The notes below the pieces were generated by a model. It had not been told where the DNA came from and searched no databases. It worked only from the letters and a program-made list of their open reading frames with translations. A stretch of 64,000 nt of DNA, taken from NCBI RefSeq assembly GCF_030409415.1, contig NZ_JAUFPW010000034.1, positions 62,001-126,000 of the forward strand. The letters are read 5' to 3'. Of the stretch, positions 8,101 through 17,507 are shown in pieces. How positions within the stretch are numbered: position 1 is the stretch's first letter; each line of letters begins with the position of its first letter. Source of the DNA: Pedobacter aquatilis. GTDB taxonomy: Bacteria; Bacteroidota; Bacteroidia; Sphingobacteriales; Sphingobacteriaceae. Both the position numbers and the translations under genes were made by a program.

Positions 8101-10769
8101 TCCGTATTAACATTTACAATCTCAATTTTGTGGTCTTTTCCGGTAACTAGCATACCACTTAATTTGTCGCCTTTTTCTGGTCGAACACCTAAGTAATTAT
8201 TGTAAACATGGTACGGAATACTAAAGTTATCAATACTGAAATTACCTCCTGGCTCGAAAACTTTAGTGGTAAAATTTGCCCTTAAAACACCTGGCGCAGT
8301 ATTGTTTTCGTTTAAATTGGTGTTTATTTGTGCTGTACCTGCTGCACTTAACGTACCCTCAAAAATAGTTTTAATCTGCGATTCAAAATTAACCGTAGGA
8401 TTATCAAAACTAAAGCCATCAAAACCTTTAAATTTGGTTTCTGTCGTATTTAAGTTAACATCAACTTTAGCCCTTAAATTTTGTGCTGGTGTACCAAAAA
8501 GCCATTTGGCCGATAGGGTAGCGGCAGAAGTTCCGGCGCTCAAATAAGTTCTGTTACCCACATTGAAATCTATTTTCAAACGGTTTGGCATTACCGTTTC
8601 TATTTTCAAAGTTTTGGTAAAGGTTGCACCACCAGCCTTAACTTTTGCCATCCAATTTCCGGTTGGCGATGTGCTTTCTGTTGCGGTTTTAAAAGTATAG
8701 AAACCATTTACAGGCTTGCCATTAATTAAGCGTTTATATAATTGTCCTTTCGGATTATAAAACTCCATGGTAACAGGATAATTTGCAGGTAGCTTTTTTA
8801 ATTTATCTTCCAAAACGAAAGAAACAAATAAACTATCTCCTGGTCGCCAAACGCCACGTTCGCCATAAATAAAACCTTTTAAACCACGTTGAACTACATC
8901 GCCGCCAACATCAAAACGGCTTAGCGGTAACGAGCTGCCATCATCCAATTTCAAGTAGCCACGTTCTGAACCATTTTTAGCAATTAACAAAAACGGTTGG
9001 CGTTTTAAATCGAATTTTGCAAATCCATCGCCATCGGTTTTGGTTGTAAAAATAGTTTGGCGTTGGTAGTCTATTAGTTCTAAACTTACGCCACTTAATG
9101 GTTTCGCTGTTAATAAATCCGTTGCTAGGATAAGCATACTATTATCGTTCCCTCGTTTTGCAACTAAACCAATATTGGAGGCAATTAAATTACGGCTTGC
9201 CCAACGTTGATTGGTGTAAAATGATGGTGTGCAAGGATTATCTTTATCATTCCAACGGTAATTGTTTGGGTAGTAATTATTATATCGTTGCCAGAAATCG
9301 TCATCTTCATCAATCTTTTCACCATAATAACCACCTTCTTCATCCTCGTAATTTTCGTTGCTATCCTCAAGCGATTCCGCATTTGCTTTGCAGTTGTAGG
9401 CGTTATATTCTTGTCTAAAAGCAATGGTTACGCGATACATTGCACCAGGTTCTGTACGAATCATTTTATCCAAATCGAGTGTAAAGCGATTCTTTTTGTG
9501 CAGATTTAAGGCTTTATCTTCATCCAAACGAACCGTTTTTTGTAAAATTGGTTTGGCTACGCGACGAAGCTCATTACCATCTTTATAGCTGTTAGTTTGA
9601 AAAAATTGAGGTATATTGTTTTCATAAATTTTGATAACCGTAACATCGACCGCTTTTAGGTTTGTCGCTTCGAAAGGAAGAACCAATTTGCCCGAATTTG
9701 GCAAAATCGTACCAGCACCTGCAATGGTAACACTCGGTAATTTATCCTCAAAATTTAAGCTGGCCGTTTTTCCGCCAGCCAAAACCTTACCATTAATATT
9801 TTCGATGCCATTATTTACGTTTAGGTTGTAATTTCCTTTCAGTTCTTCGGCAGCATAAACTTTAACCTGACTGGCATCAATGGTGAAGCGTAAATCACCT
9901 AAATTTCCAAGTGTAATCATACCGGTTAAATCCTGTCCAACACCAATTGGTTCAGAAAACTGTATCAAAGCATAATCTTCTTCGCCTTGAATGGCTTTCA
10001 TATCCAGAATTTCAAACTTATTTAAAGCCGGAATACGGATTTCTTCTTTGCCTTTTTGGTCGGCATCAATTGCATCGCCATCCCAATTTATTTTTAAAGT
10101 TTGGTCGGTGGCTTTTTTCTTGATACTGTCAATTGTGAATTTAGAAATGTTCTTAGCGGGGTCATGTTGCCATTTTATCTTTAACTTCTGGTCAAAATCA
10201 AGCTCGATTACTTTCTCAATTTTAGCAGTTTCTTCCGCATCAGCTGTAGCTAACTCGCCAGTTAATTTCATGTAATCTAATGAGGTATTGTTTTGAGAAA
10301 CTAATCCATTTTGAGATAACATTACCCCAGGCGTGATTACTTTAAACTCGAAGTCGAAATCTTCCAAACCTTTTTCGGTTGCAGAAACTTCCGATAGTTT
10401 AAAGGTTGCTTCGTATTCTTTACCTGGTTTTAGATTTTCATCTGGTCTGAACTCTACGGTTTGCGGGTCAATCCAATAGGTTTTACCTGAAATAGAGGGC
10501 GAAAAATCAAATAAGTCGCGAGAATCGGCTTTGCCTAAATCTTGCATACCTGTAGCAGCATTAGCTAAATGAACACGGATAAAACTTTTTTTGGAAATGG
10601 TTCCAGAAGTGTAAGCTTCGATATATTTTGCATAGGCTTGATTATCTTCATTCGATTCCTTTTTATGCCTGAAATAAATGAAAAGTATTGCAGCGATAGA
10701 AGCTACGAGTAAGCCGATAAAAATAAATTTCTTTTTGTTGGAAGATTGGTAGGTAGATGGTTGTTCCAT
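5178..10769 (-). CDS. Bacterial alpha-2-macroglobulin family protein with thioester motif
   Basis: A very large protein (1863 residues) anchored by one N-terminal membrane span (about residues 14-32) instead of a lipobox. Long beta-rich MG-type domains are followed by the macroglobulin core. The thioester motif is intact as GCIEQ, with Cys1414 and Gln1417. An alpha-helical thioester domain and a C-terminal receptor-binding-like beta domain follow. Bacterial macroglobulins are thought to trap attacking proteases at the cell surface while the partner PBP1C repairs the peptidoglycan. The pbpC gene lies downstream on the same strand. An acidic, Tyr/Asn-rich low-complexity stretch sits around residues 465-500. 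Function is from family knowledge; the target protease is unknown. Confidence 0.93.
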   Translation of the reverse strand: MEQPSTYQSSNKKKFIFIGLLVASIAAILFIYFRHKKESNEDNQAYAKYIEAYTSGTISKKSFIRVHLANAATGMQDLGKADSRDLFDFSPSISGKTYWIDPQTVEFRPDENLKPGKEYEATFKLSEVSATEKGLEDFDFEFKVITPGVMLSQNGLVSQNNTSLDYMKLTGELATADAEETAKIEKVIELDFDQKLKIKWQHDPAKNISKFTIDSIKKKATDQTLKINWDGDAIDADQKGKEEIRIPALNKFEILDMKAIQGEEDYALIQFSEPIGVGQDLTGMITLGNLGDLRFTIDASQVKVYAAEELKGNYNLNVNNGIENINGKVLAGGKTASLNFEDKLPSVTIAGAGTILPNSGKLVLPFEATNLKAVDVTVIKIYENNIPQFFQTNSYKDGNELRRVAKPILQKTVRLDEDKALNLHKKNRFTLDLDKMIRTEPGAMYRVTIAFRQEYNAYNCKANAESLEDSNENYEDEEGGYYGEKIDEDDDFWQRYNNYYPNNYRWNDKDNPCTPSFYTNQRWASRNLIASNIGLVAKRGNDNSMLILATDLLTAKPLSGVSLELIDYQRQTIFTTKTDGDGFAKFDLKRQPFLLIAKNGSERGYLKLDDGSSLPLSRFDVGGDVVQRGLKGFIYGERGVWRPGDSLFVSFVLEDKLKKLPANYPVTMEFYNPKGQLYKRLINGKPVNGFYTFKTATESTSPTGNWMAKVKAGGATFTKTLKIETVMPNRLKIDFNVGNRTYLSAGTSAATLSAKWLFGTPAQNLRAKVDVNLNTTETKFKGFDGFSFDNPTVNFESQIKTIFEGTLSAAGTAQINTNLNENNTAPGVLRANFTTKVFEPGGNFSIDNFSIPYHVYNNYLGVRPEKGDKLSGMLVTGKDHKIEIVNVNTDGKLLSGSKTVQVELYKTQWRWWWEQDNQYTYANFTQNQYNKLVETHQINLTNGKGSWNLRIDEPEWGRYLILVRDLKGGHVTGKSVYVDWPGWAQREQGANPTEASMLSFTANKEKFTVGEDIMLTIPSAKNGRALISIENGSRVLKTFWIDTKAGQTQYSFKAEKEMAPNVFANITLLQPHAQTVNDLPIRMYGAIPLSVEDPQTILKPTIKMLDKIKPETENTITVGEQNGKAMTYTIALVDEGLLDLTRFKTPDPHGAFYAREGLGVKTWDLFDYVLGAWGGNLERILSIGGDGSINKNLNPAKANRFKAVVKFMGPFTVGKGESKTHKFKLPQYIGAVRAMVVAGQDAAYGMAEKSVQVKKPLMVLATLPRVIGPGETFTLPVTVFATENNLKNVSVQLQANNLIVQGTNKQQLYYKQTGEQMAYFEVKAPDKVGIAKVKVKAQSGAEKTEYDVEMDIRNPNPYVTNVVSATVQPGQKWSVSYLPIGMSGTNSGTLEVSSIPAINLKKRLSYLIQYPHGCIEQTTSGIFPQLFLDRLSPLNEQQKAQTEKNIKAGITRLKGFQTTDGGLSYWPGEGNADEWGSNYAGHFLVEAQNAGYTLPVGLLEELLRYQKTKAANWAPNSNNFYGGDLSQAYRLYVLALAKKPEMAAMNRLKAFEYLSVAAKWRLAAAYKLAGQSSVAQNLISGLNTTIQPYKQLGGTYGSDVRDEAMILETLTLLGQKAKAASLLQPLAAKLGENTWYSTQTTAYSLLAIAKFCGTNQSSNKLQYQYVLDGKSAPVNSGQYINSTAVNFKGNIASITNKGNNVLFVRLVLEGQPVAGQNNFLPNRPDVLDMNVAYKRLNGTALDPTTLKQGTDFYAEVTVKNPGRMGYYEQMALTQIFPSGWEIINTRVNENQSMLASSPFTYQDIRDDRVFTYFNIRENESLVYKVLLNASYTGRYYLSAVQCEAMYNNDISATQDGKWVQVVK

Positions 10770-10966
10770 TTTTGAAATTTTAATTAGATGTGATTCAAAA
10801 TAAACTAAAATTCCTGTTAAAATAAATTATGTTGAAAATTAAGAAGTTGTGGGAATCTTGCTGTTATATGTTTTCATCATTGCAAGGCAGCGTTTTTAAT
10901 TTTCCAAGTTTTAATTTGTTCCTTAACAATCATTTAAATAAGTTTACGACATCAACCCAACCAGAT

Positions 10967-11389
10967 ATGATTAAGAAACTATTGATTTTTGCTGCCTGTA
11001 TTTTAATTACACATGTGTCTTTTGCTCAAAAAATGGAAGTAGAAGAAGCTGTAAATAAATTAACTAAGTTGATGGTTACACCAGATAGTGTTTCTCTGGA
11101 TAAACTAATTTTACCAAATTTAAGTTACGGACATTCTAGCGGGAAAATTCAAACCAAGCAAGAATTTATACATTCCTTACTCTCTGCTGAATCGGATTTT
11201 GTAGATATTAACCTAAGCAACCAAACGGTTACTATTCAAAACAAAACAGCTTTAGTTCGTCATACCTTAAATGCAAAAACGAATGATAAAAATATTCCTG
11301 GAAATGTGAAGTTGTATATTTTACTAATTTGGAGTAAGGAAAAAGCAGGTTGGAAGCTTCTTGGTAGACAGGCGGTTAAAGTGCCTTAA
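10967..11389 (+). CDS. Secreted NTF2-like (SnoaL/DUF4440-type) protein
   Basis: A 140-residue product with a clear signal peptide (basic start, hydrophobic core, cleavage after SFA) and a small alpha+beta domain resembling DUF4440/NTF2-like proteins. The evidence is the conserved helix with KLTKLMV, the central strands and a C-terminal W-KLLGRQAV strand. These folds bind small molecules in a cone-shaped pocket; no catalytic role can be assigned. The frame is open upstream to 10829, but the ATG at 10967 puts the signal peptide at the N-terminus and is preferred. It is transcribed away from the macroglobulin gene. Confidence 0.75.
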   Translation: MIKKLLIFAACILITHVSFAQKMEVEEAVNKLTKLMVTPDSVSLDKLILPNLSYGHSSGKIQTKQEFIHSLLSAESDFVDINLSNQTVTIQNKTALVRHTLNAKTNDKNIPGNVKLYILLIWSKEKAGWKLLGRQAVKVP

Positions 11390-11516
11390 TGTTGTACGTT
11401 TTAAGTAGTAAGTTTTACGTGTTGGCGACGCTTTAATTAAAGTTGTATGTTTTTTGCGATACCTATACATTATTCGAAACCTATAACTTACAACGTGTAA
11501 CCTAGAACTAAAGAAC

Positions 11517-11921
11517 TTACTTTATCATCACGCCAGGCCTATTCACCAATGGGATTTTAATCAAATTGGTATCGATAATACTTTCAGGTAGGAAGATAAA
11601 TTTCTTATCGTAAATAGTAGAACCGATATAGTAACTTAACCAATATTCGTTGGTTAAGCCAAAAACTTCAGGGTCGATTGCTTCCACACCTTTAAAGTCG
11701 TTTGCCTCCATGTCTCCAATAAAATGCCTTAAAACAGAAGTTTTAACCTGTTTACCGTCCTTTTCACCATAGCCTTTTGAGCTAATTAAGACATTGGTTA
11801 TAGGTTCGTTTTTTAAATTAACAAGATAAACCGTCCAGTTTTTTACCTCGGGCGTTTCGCTCATCAGCACAACGGCCATGGCAATATCTTCAACTGTATT
11901 TTCTGGTAAATCGGCTTTCAT
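11517..11921 (-). CDS. Conserved hypothetical protein, 134 residues
   Basis: A soluble protein with no signal peptide or membrane span. It is rich in predicted beta strands and ends in a hydrophobic tail with VNRPGVMIK. I do not recognise a functional domain. It looks like a conserved Bacteroidota protein found near housekeeping genes. It lies just downstream of topA on the same strand (95-bp gap), so co-transcription is possible. The 127-bp gap on its other side holds AT-rich inverted repeats (GTAAGTTTTACGTG and AACTTACAACGTG type) and no gene. Confidence 0.65.
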   Translation of the reverse strand: MKADLPENTVEDIAMAVVLMSETPEVKNWTVYLVNLKNEPITNVLISSKGYGEKDGKQVKTSVLRHFIGDMEANDFKGVEAIDPEVFGLTNEYWLSYYIGSTIYDKKFIFLPESIIDTNLIKIPLVNRPGVMIK

Positions 11922-12015
11922 TTGGATAATGGATAAAAGAGCAAAGAATAAAGACTGTGATTTTTAGGTTTAAAAAATTAATCTTTAATCCTTGTTCCTT
12001 ACTCTTTGTTCAAAA

Positions 12016-14580
12016 TTATTTTTTCTTTGCCACAGCCTTTTTAGCCGCTGGCGCTTTCTTTTTAGCAGGTGCTTTTTTCTTAGTTTCGAAAGCATTTGGT
12101 ACTTGCTCTACAATCATTTTCTTTACCACTTCCAAATCGATATCAGCCAATTCTTCAGGAGTATATTTTTGTTTGGTTGCTTCGTTGTTCCGCAATTTCA
12201 ACATTAATTTACCAAAACGAATGAATGGTCCCCAACGACCGTTTTCGATTGAAATTTTTTCAGCTTCCCAGGTTTTAATGTAACGATTTGCTTCTTTCTC
12301 TACTTTTTTGCCAATCAAAGTTTCAATATCTTCTTGCGATAAATTATCGAAATCGTAACCCTTAGCTGGAATATTGATGAATAAATCGTTCCACTTTATA
12401 AACGGACCAAAGCGGCCTTTACCTTTAGTAACGCCTAAGCCTTGGTAATGAGCGATTGGTGCATCGTCATCCATTTTTTGTTTGATGATTTCTACCGCTC
12501 TGTCATACGTTACCGCCAAAGGTTCTTCATTCTTTGGCAATGATATAAAAGCCTCTCCCCATTTTACATAAGGACCAAAACGACCAACGCCAACCATTAC
12601 TTCTTTACCTTCAAAATCAGGCAATGAGAATGGAAGTTTAAACAATTCAAGGGCTTCATCTAATGTAATTGTCGCTACGGATTGGTTGCGCATTAAACTG
12701 GCGTAACGTGGTTTTTCTTCTTCATCAAGCTCGCCAATTTGTACCAAAGGCCCAAATTTTCCAACTTTTGTATAAACGTTTTTGCCAGTTGCAGGGTCTA
12801 AACCCAATAATCTTTCACCTGTGGCACGCTCTGCAGTTTCTAATGTGTTCTCAACCTCTAAATGAAAAGGATTATAGAAAGAATGCAACATTTTAGTCCA
12901 CTCTTGTAAACCTTGTGCAATCTCGTCAAATTCTTTTTCTACGCTTGCCGTAAAGTTAAAATCTACAATACCTTTAAAATGTTCCACTAAAAAATCATTC
13001 ACTACTTCACCAATATCAGTAGGGAAGAGCTTAGATTTTTCAGCCCCCGTAATTTCTGATTTTGTATTTTTCGAAACCTTTCCATCAGCTAAAGTTATAG
13101 CGGTAAAGTTTCTTTGTTTGCCATCTCTATCTTCTTTAACCACGTAACCACGGTTTTGAACCGTAGAAATTGTTGGTGCATAAGTTGATGGTCGGCCGAT
13201 GCCTAATTCTTCTAATTTTTTAACTAAACTAGCTTCGGTATATCTTGCTGGCGGACGAGAATAACGTTCTGTTGCCTGCATTTCTTTTAAGAATAGTTCT
13301 TGTCCTTTTGCTAATGGCGGTAGGATAGAACCGCCTTCATTTTCTTCGGTTTCTTCATCATCCGTAGATTCTAAATAAACTTTTAAGAAACCATCGAATT
13401 TTAAAACTTCGCCCTCGGCTACTAAATGTTCTTTCCTGGTTGATGCTGTAATTTGAGCGGTAGTTTTTTCGAATAATGCCTCACTCATTTGAGAAGCGAT
13501 TGAACGTTTCCAGATTAAATCGTATAGACGTTTTTCTGAGATGTCTCCATCAACGGTATGCCTATCGAAATAAGTAGGACGTATAGCCTCGTGAGCTTCC
13601 TGTGCACCAGCTGATTTAGTTTTATATTTTCTTGGCTGATGATATTGATTACCATAAGCCGATTTAATTTCCTGTTCTGCTGCAGCTAAAGCCGTATCCG
13701 ATAAATTTACCGAATCCGTTCTCATATACGTAATCTTTCCAGCTTCGTATAAACGTTGAGCAACCTGCATGGTTCTCGCAACTGAAAAACCAAGCTTTCT
13801 TGATGCTTCTTGTTGTAGGGTTGAAGTCGTAAAAGGTGCCGCTGGATTACGTTTTGCAGGTTTGGTTTCTAAACTTGTAATGTCAAACTTAGCTGTAGCG
13901 CAATCTTGTAAGAATTTTTCAGCATCAGCTTCGCTCTCAAAACGTTGTGGCAATTCTGCCTTTACAATTTCTTTGCCTTTACCTGTAGAAAACTGTGCTG
14001 TAACCTTATAAGCTGCTGTTGCACTAAAATGTTGGACTTCTCTTTCTCTTTCAACAATTAAACGTACCGCTACAGATTGTACACGGCCAGCAGAAAGTGA
14101 TGGTTTAACCTTTTTCCATAAAACAGGGGAAAGCTCGAAACCAACCAATCTATCTAAAACACGGCGAGCTTGTTGCGCATTTACTAAATTATAGTCAATG
14201 CTTCGCGGACTATCAATTGCTTTTAAAATTGCGGGTTTGGTAATCTCGTGGAAAACAATACGTTTCGTTTTTTCCTGTTTTAATCCTAAGGTTTCAAATA
14301 AGTGCCATGAAATGGCTTCTCCCTCGCGGTCTTCATCGGATGCTAGCCAAACCATTTCGGCATCCTTCGCTAGTTTTTTAAGTTCGGCTACCAAAGCTTT
14401 CTTATCGGCTGGAACTTCGTATTTCTGAGCAAAATCATTATCGATATCGATTGCCATATCGCCTTTGGCTAAATCCCGAATGTGGCCATAGCTAGATTTT
14501 ACAAGGAAATCTTTTCCTAGGTAGCCTTCTATGGTTTTAGCTTTAGCGGGAGATTCGACGATTAATAAATTTTTGGCCAT
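12016..14580 (-). CDS. topA: DNA topoisomerase I
   Basis: A type IA topoisomerase of 854 residues that relaxes negative supercoils. The N-terminal Toprim domain begins LLIVESPAKAKTIEGYLG and holds the DEDREGEAI metal-binding motif. The catalytic tyrosine is Tyr285 in ITYMRTDSVNL. The C-terminus carries several FGPxVxxG-type topoisomerase C-terminal repeats in place of zinc ribbons, then a Lys/Ala/Pro-rich tail that probably binds DNA. This zinc-free architecture is usual for Bacteroidota TopA. Length and motifs are complete. Confidence 0.97.
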   Translation of the reverse strand: MAKNLLIVESPAKAKTIEGYLGKDFLVKSSYGHIRDLAKGDMAIDIDNDFAQKYEVPADKKALVAELKKLAKDAEMVWLASDEDREGEAISWHLFETLGLKQEKTKRIVFHEITKPAILKAIDSPRSIDYNLVNAQQARRVLDRLVGFELSPVLWKKVKPSLSAGRVQSVAVRLIVEREREVQHFSATAAYKVTAQFSTGKGKEIVKAELPQRFESEADAEKFLQDCATAKFDITSLETKPAKRNPAAPFTTSTLQQEASRKLGFSVARTMQVAQRLYEAGKITYMRTDSVNLSDTALAAAEQEIKSAYGNQYHQPRKYKTKSAGAQEAHEAIRPTYFDRHTVDGDISEKRLYDLIWKRSIASQMSEALFEKTTAQITASTRKEHLVAEGEVLKFDGFLKVYLESTDDEETEENEGGSILPPLAKGQELFLKEMQATERYSRPPARYTEASLVKKLEELGIGRPSTYAPTISTVQNRGYVVKEDRDGKQRNFTAITLADGKVSKNTKSEITGAEKSKLFPTDIGEVVNDFLVEHFKGIVDFNFTASVEKEFDEIAQGLQEWTKMLHSFYNPFHLEVENTLETAERATGERLLGLDPATGKNVYTKVGKFGPLVQIGELDEEEKPRYASLMRNQSVATITLDEALELFKLPFSLPDFEGKEVMVGVGRFGPYVKWGEAFISLPKNEEPLAVTYDRAVEIIKQKMDDDAPIAHYQGLGVTKGKGRFGPFIKWNDLFINIPAKGYDFDNLSQEDIETLIGKKVEKEANRYIKTWEAEKISIENGRWGPFIRFGKLMLKLRNNEATKQKYTPEELADIDLEVVKKMIVEQVPNAFETKKKAPAKKKAPAAKKAVAKKK

Positions 14581-14787
14581 GAAATACGTTTTTGTGCAAA
14601 TAAAGCTATAATTAAGCTATAAAACCAAACATGCGCCTAATTTTATACAAATTATTTTTGAAAATATGATGATAAAAACTGATTTTTCGGGATTTAGTTT
14701 TAAAAATATCTGCTTATTTACGCTCCTAAAACTGTTGTTTAAATTAGAATTAAGCACGAGTAAATAATGCATTGAAAATAAAATCTG

Positions 14788-14795
14788 TACTTTTG
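14788..14795 (+). promoter_or_regulatory. Bacteroidota -7 box (TACTTTTG) for the pseudouridine synthase gene
   Basis: Matches the TAnnTTTG consensus of the Bacteroidota primary sigma factor. It lies 23 bases before the TTG start at 14819, so the leader would be very short. No clear -33 TTG at ideal spacing was seen. Confidence 0.6.
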
Positions 14796-14818
14796 CAGTT
14801 CATTAATAACAGCAAAGC

Positions 14819-15541
14819 TTGAAGTACCCTAATTTTAAAGACCTTATTCTTTTTGAAGACAACGATTTCATCGTAATTAATAAACCACCATTTTTAGCTT
14901 CTTTAGATGAGCGTGGGGGTTCTGGTGAAACTAATGTGTTGCGTTTAGCTAAACAATACAGCGATGATGCACAGGTTTGTCACCGGTTAGATAAGGAAAC
15001 TTCTGGTGCTTTAATTATTGCTAAAAACCCTGAAGGCTATCGCCACGCTTCAATGCAATTTGAACGCAGAAAAGTTAACAAGACTTATCATGCTGTGGTA
15101 GATGGACACGTAATCTTTGAACATTTAACAGTCGATTTACCAATTCTAAACGATGGAAATAAAAATGTAACCATTGATAGGGCAGAAGGTAAGCGAGCAG
15201 AAACCATCTTCAATTCGTTAAAATATTATAAGCACTATACTTTGGTAGAGTGTAAGCCGATAACAGGCAGAATGCACCAAATTCGTATTCACCTGGCTAC
15301 GCAAAGGGCAGCTATTGTTGGCGATGAAATGTATAAAGGCAAACCGGTTTTTCTTTCTTCAATAAAAAGAGGATATAAATTAACCAAAGGCGATGAGGAG
15401 CAACCGATTATGAAACGCTTTGCCTTACATGCAAGACATTTGGTTTTTAAAGGTCTTGATGATAAAGATATCGTAATCGATGCGCCATACCCAAAAGACT
15501 ACGCTACCTTAATTAAGCTTTTGGATAAGTTCGATGCTTAA
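14819..15541 (+). CDS. RluA family RNA pseudouridine synthase
   Basis: A 240-residue enzyme that converts uridine to pseudouridine in RNA. The catalytic motif CHRLDKETSGALII holds the essential Asp, and GRMHQIRIHLA is the second signature of the RluA family. There is no N-terminal S4 domain, so it is the short catalytic form. The start is TTG: a stop codon lies three codons upstream in frame and no ATG precedes the conserved region. Substrate, rRNA or tRNA, cannot be decided from sequence alone. Family assignment is confident. Confidence 0.92.
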   Translation: MKYPNFKDLILFEDNDFIVINKPPFLASLDERGGSGETNVLRLAKQYSDDAQVCHRLDKETSGALIIAKNPEGYRHASMQFERRKVNKTYHAVVDGHVIFEHLTVDLPILNDGNKNVTIDRAEGKRAETIFNSLKYYKHYTLVECKPITGRMHQIRIHLATQRAAIVGDEMYKGKPVFLSSIKRGYKLTKGDEEQPIMKRFALHARHLVFKGLDDKDIVIDAPYPKDYATLIKLLDKFDA

Positions 15542-15620
15542 ATAATTGCATAAATTATTGCCTCGGCATTCTGTTTTAGTTACATTTGGAACATTCACTC
15601 TCTATTAAAAATCCAATAGA

Positions 15621-17411
15621 ATGTATATCCGCTTTGTAAATTACCTTGATAAGATTAATCAATATCGAAAATCAAAAATATCAAACCGTAATTTCTTAGT
15701 CGTACTCGCTGTAATCGTTGGCGTTTTGGCTGGATTAGCCGCTGCAGCCTTAAAAAGCTTAACACACCATATTGAAGAGTTTCTGCAATCGGATTGGCAT
15801 TGGAAGTACAAATATTACTTGTACTTCATTTTCCCAATGATTGGTATTTTCCTAACCGTTTTATACATCAAATACTTCATCAGGAAAAGCAAATTTGAAA
15901 CCGGTTTAACGCCTTTGCTTTATGCCATATCTAAAAAATCAAGCAAAGTTGAGCCACACAATATTTACTCGCAAATTATTACAGCAGCCGTAACCGTTGG
16001 TTTTGGGGGTTCAACAGGTTTGGAGGCACCAATTGTTACTAGTGGTTCAGCAATTGGTTCCAATCTAGGGCGATTTTTAGGTTTATCCTATCGGGAAATT
16101 ACGATGCTTGTGGCTTGTGGTGCAGCAGCAGGTATTGCAGGTGCGTTTAATAGCCCAGTTGCAGGTATTGTTTTCGCCATCGAAATTCTCTTACCTGAAT
16201 TTACAATTCCAGCATTTATTCCATTATTACTTTCTGCTGCAACGGCAGCTGTAGTCGCCAGATTATTTTACACCCAGCAATTATTCTTTCTGGTAACCGA
16301 AGGATGGCAAGTTAACGCCTTGTTTTATTATATCCTTTTAGCAGGTTTAATCGGCCTGTTTTCCATTTATTTTACCAAAGCCAATTACGCCGTAAAAGGA
16401 TTGTTCTACAAAATCAAACATCCTTACACAAAAGTTATTGTTGGTGGTTTAATGCTTGGCTTTTTGGTGTTTCTTTTCCCAACACTTTATGGGGAGGGTT
16501 ACATCACCATGAAAAACCTATTGCGGGGCGATTACTTGGCTGTAATTAATAACAGCATTTTCGAAGATTACAACAACATTCCTGCGTTGGTGGTATTGTT
16601 TACAGTGGTTACAATTTTTATGAAATCATTGGCAACCCTAATTACTTTGGGCGCTGGTGGTAATGGCGGTACTTTTGCGCCGAGTTTAATTATGGGAGGT
16701 TTGATAGGTTTTATATTTGCCTACACGGTGAACATTTTAGGTTTGGCACATTTGAACGTTTCAAACTTTATTGTGGCAGGGATGGCCGCTGCTTTAGGTT
16801 CGATTATGCATGCGCCACTTACCGGTATTTTTCTAATTGCTGAAATTACAGGAGGCTATATTTTAATGGTTCCGTTGATGATTACCACGGCGATTTCCTA
16901 TGCTATTAATCGTAGCGCTCAAAAACATTCTATTTACACCAAAGTATTGGCCGATAAAGGCGAATTGCTTTCTCACGAGGATAAAGATACCACGGTTTTA
17001 AACCAGATGAAGTTGCGGTATTTGGTAGAGAAAACTTATCCTCAATTAAACATGGATGATTTGATTTCGCTTAAGATGAATGAAATTGTTCAATCGCATA
17101 AAAATATATGCGCCGTTACCAATGAGTTAGGCGATTTTAAAGGCATCATTTATATCGAAGAATTGTTTAGTGAAATGGTTAGCAATGTTAAAAAAGATGA
17201 ACTAGCTGCTTCTGATTTAGTTCACGATGCGCCAAACACCATTAACGAAAACGACGATTTAAAAGTGGTTTTACAGAAAATGGAACAAGATAATGTTTGG
17301 CTTTTACCAGTTGTTGATGAGGCTAACCGCTATAAAGGTTTTGTATCTAAAACTGCCATTTTCAATAAATACAGAGCATTGCTGATGAGGCAAAATGATT
17401 ATATGGGGTAA
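15621..17411 (+). CDS. CLC-type chloride channel/antiporter with CBS domains
   Basis: A 596-residue inner-membrane protein: a CLC core with many helices (about residues 20-440), then a cytoplasmic region with paired CBS domains (about 460-590). The core keeps the gating-glutamate motif as GLEAP and the anion-site motif GGTFAPSL. The GSGIP-like segment reads TGLTP. The position matching the proton glutamate of E. coli ClcA (second Glu of IIEEM) is Ile in the segment FAIEILL, a feature of channels rather than H+-coupled exchangers. CBS domains usually sense adenine nucleotides. Transported ion and mechanism are inferred by alignment from memory. Confidence 0.92.
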   Translation: MYIRFVNYLDKINQYRKSKISNRNFLVVLAVIVGVLAGLAAAALKSLTHHIEEFLQSDWHWKYKYYLYFIFPMIGIFLTVLYIKYFIRKSKFETGLTPLLYAISKKSSKVEPHNIYSQIITAAVTVGFGGSTGLEAPIVTSGSAIGSNLGRFLGLSYREITMLVACGAAAGIAGAFNSPVAGIVFAIEILLPEFTIPAFIPLLLSAATAAVVARLFYTQQLFFLVTEGWQVNALFYYILLAGLIGLFSIYFTKANYAVKGLFYKIKHPYTKVIVGGLMLGFLVFLFPTLYGEGYITMKNLLRGDYLAVINNSIFEDYNNIPALVVLFTVVTIFMKSLATLITLGAGGNGGTFAPSLIMGGLIGFIFAYTVNILGLAHLNVSNFIVAGMAAALGSIMHAPLTGIFLIAEITGGYILMVPLMITTAISYAINRSAQKHSIYTKVLADKGELLSHEDKDTTVLNQMKLRYLVEKTYPQLNMDDLISLKMNEIVQSHKNICAVTNELGDFKGIIYIEELFSEMVSNVKKDELAASDLVHDAPNTINENDDLKVVLQKMEQDNVWLLPVVDEANRYKGFVSKTAIFNKYRALLMRQNDYMG

Positions 17412-17428
17412 TTTGTTTTAAAGTTGGT

Positions 17429-17480
17429 AAGTTTTAAGGTTGAAATGTTTTGCAATCTAAACTTTCCAACCTTAAAACTT
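17429..17480. terminator. Perfect 14-bp inverted repeat between convergent genes
   Basis: AAGTTTTAAGGTTG at 17429-17442 pairs with CAACCTTAAAACTT at 17467-17480. It sits between the ends of the CLC gene and the NtrC-like gene and could end transcripts from both sides. It also resembles the dispersed AAGTTTTAAGGTT repeats of these genomes. Confidence 0.6.
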
Positions 17481-17507
17481 TTCAACCTCTGATATTCAAA
17501 CAGCGCT

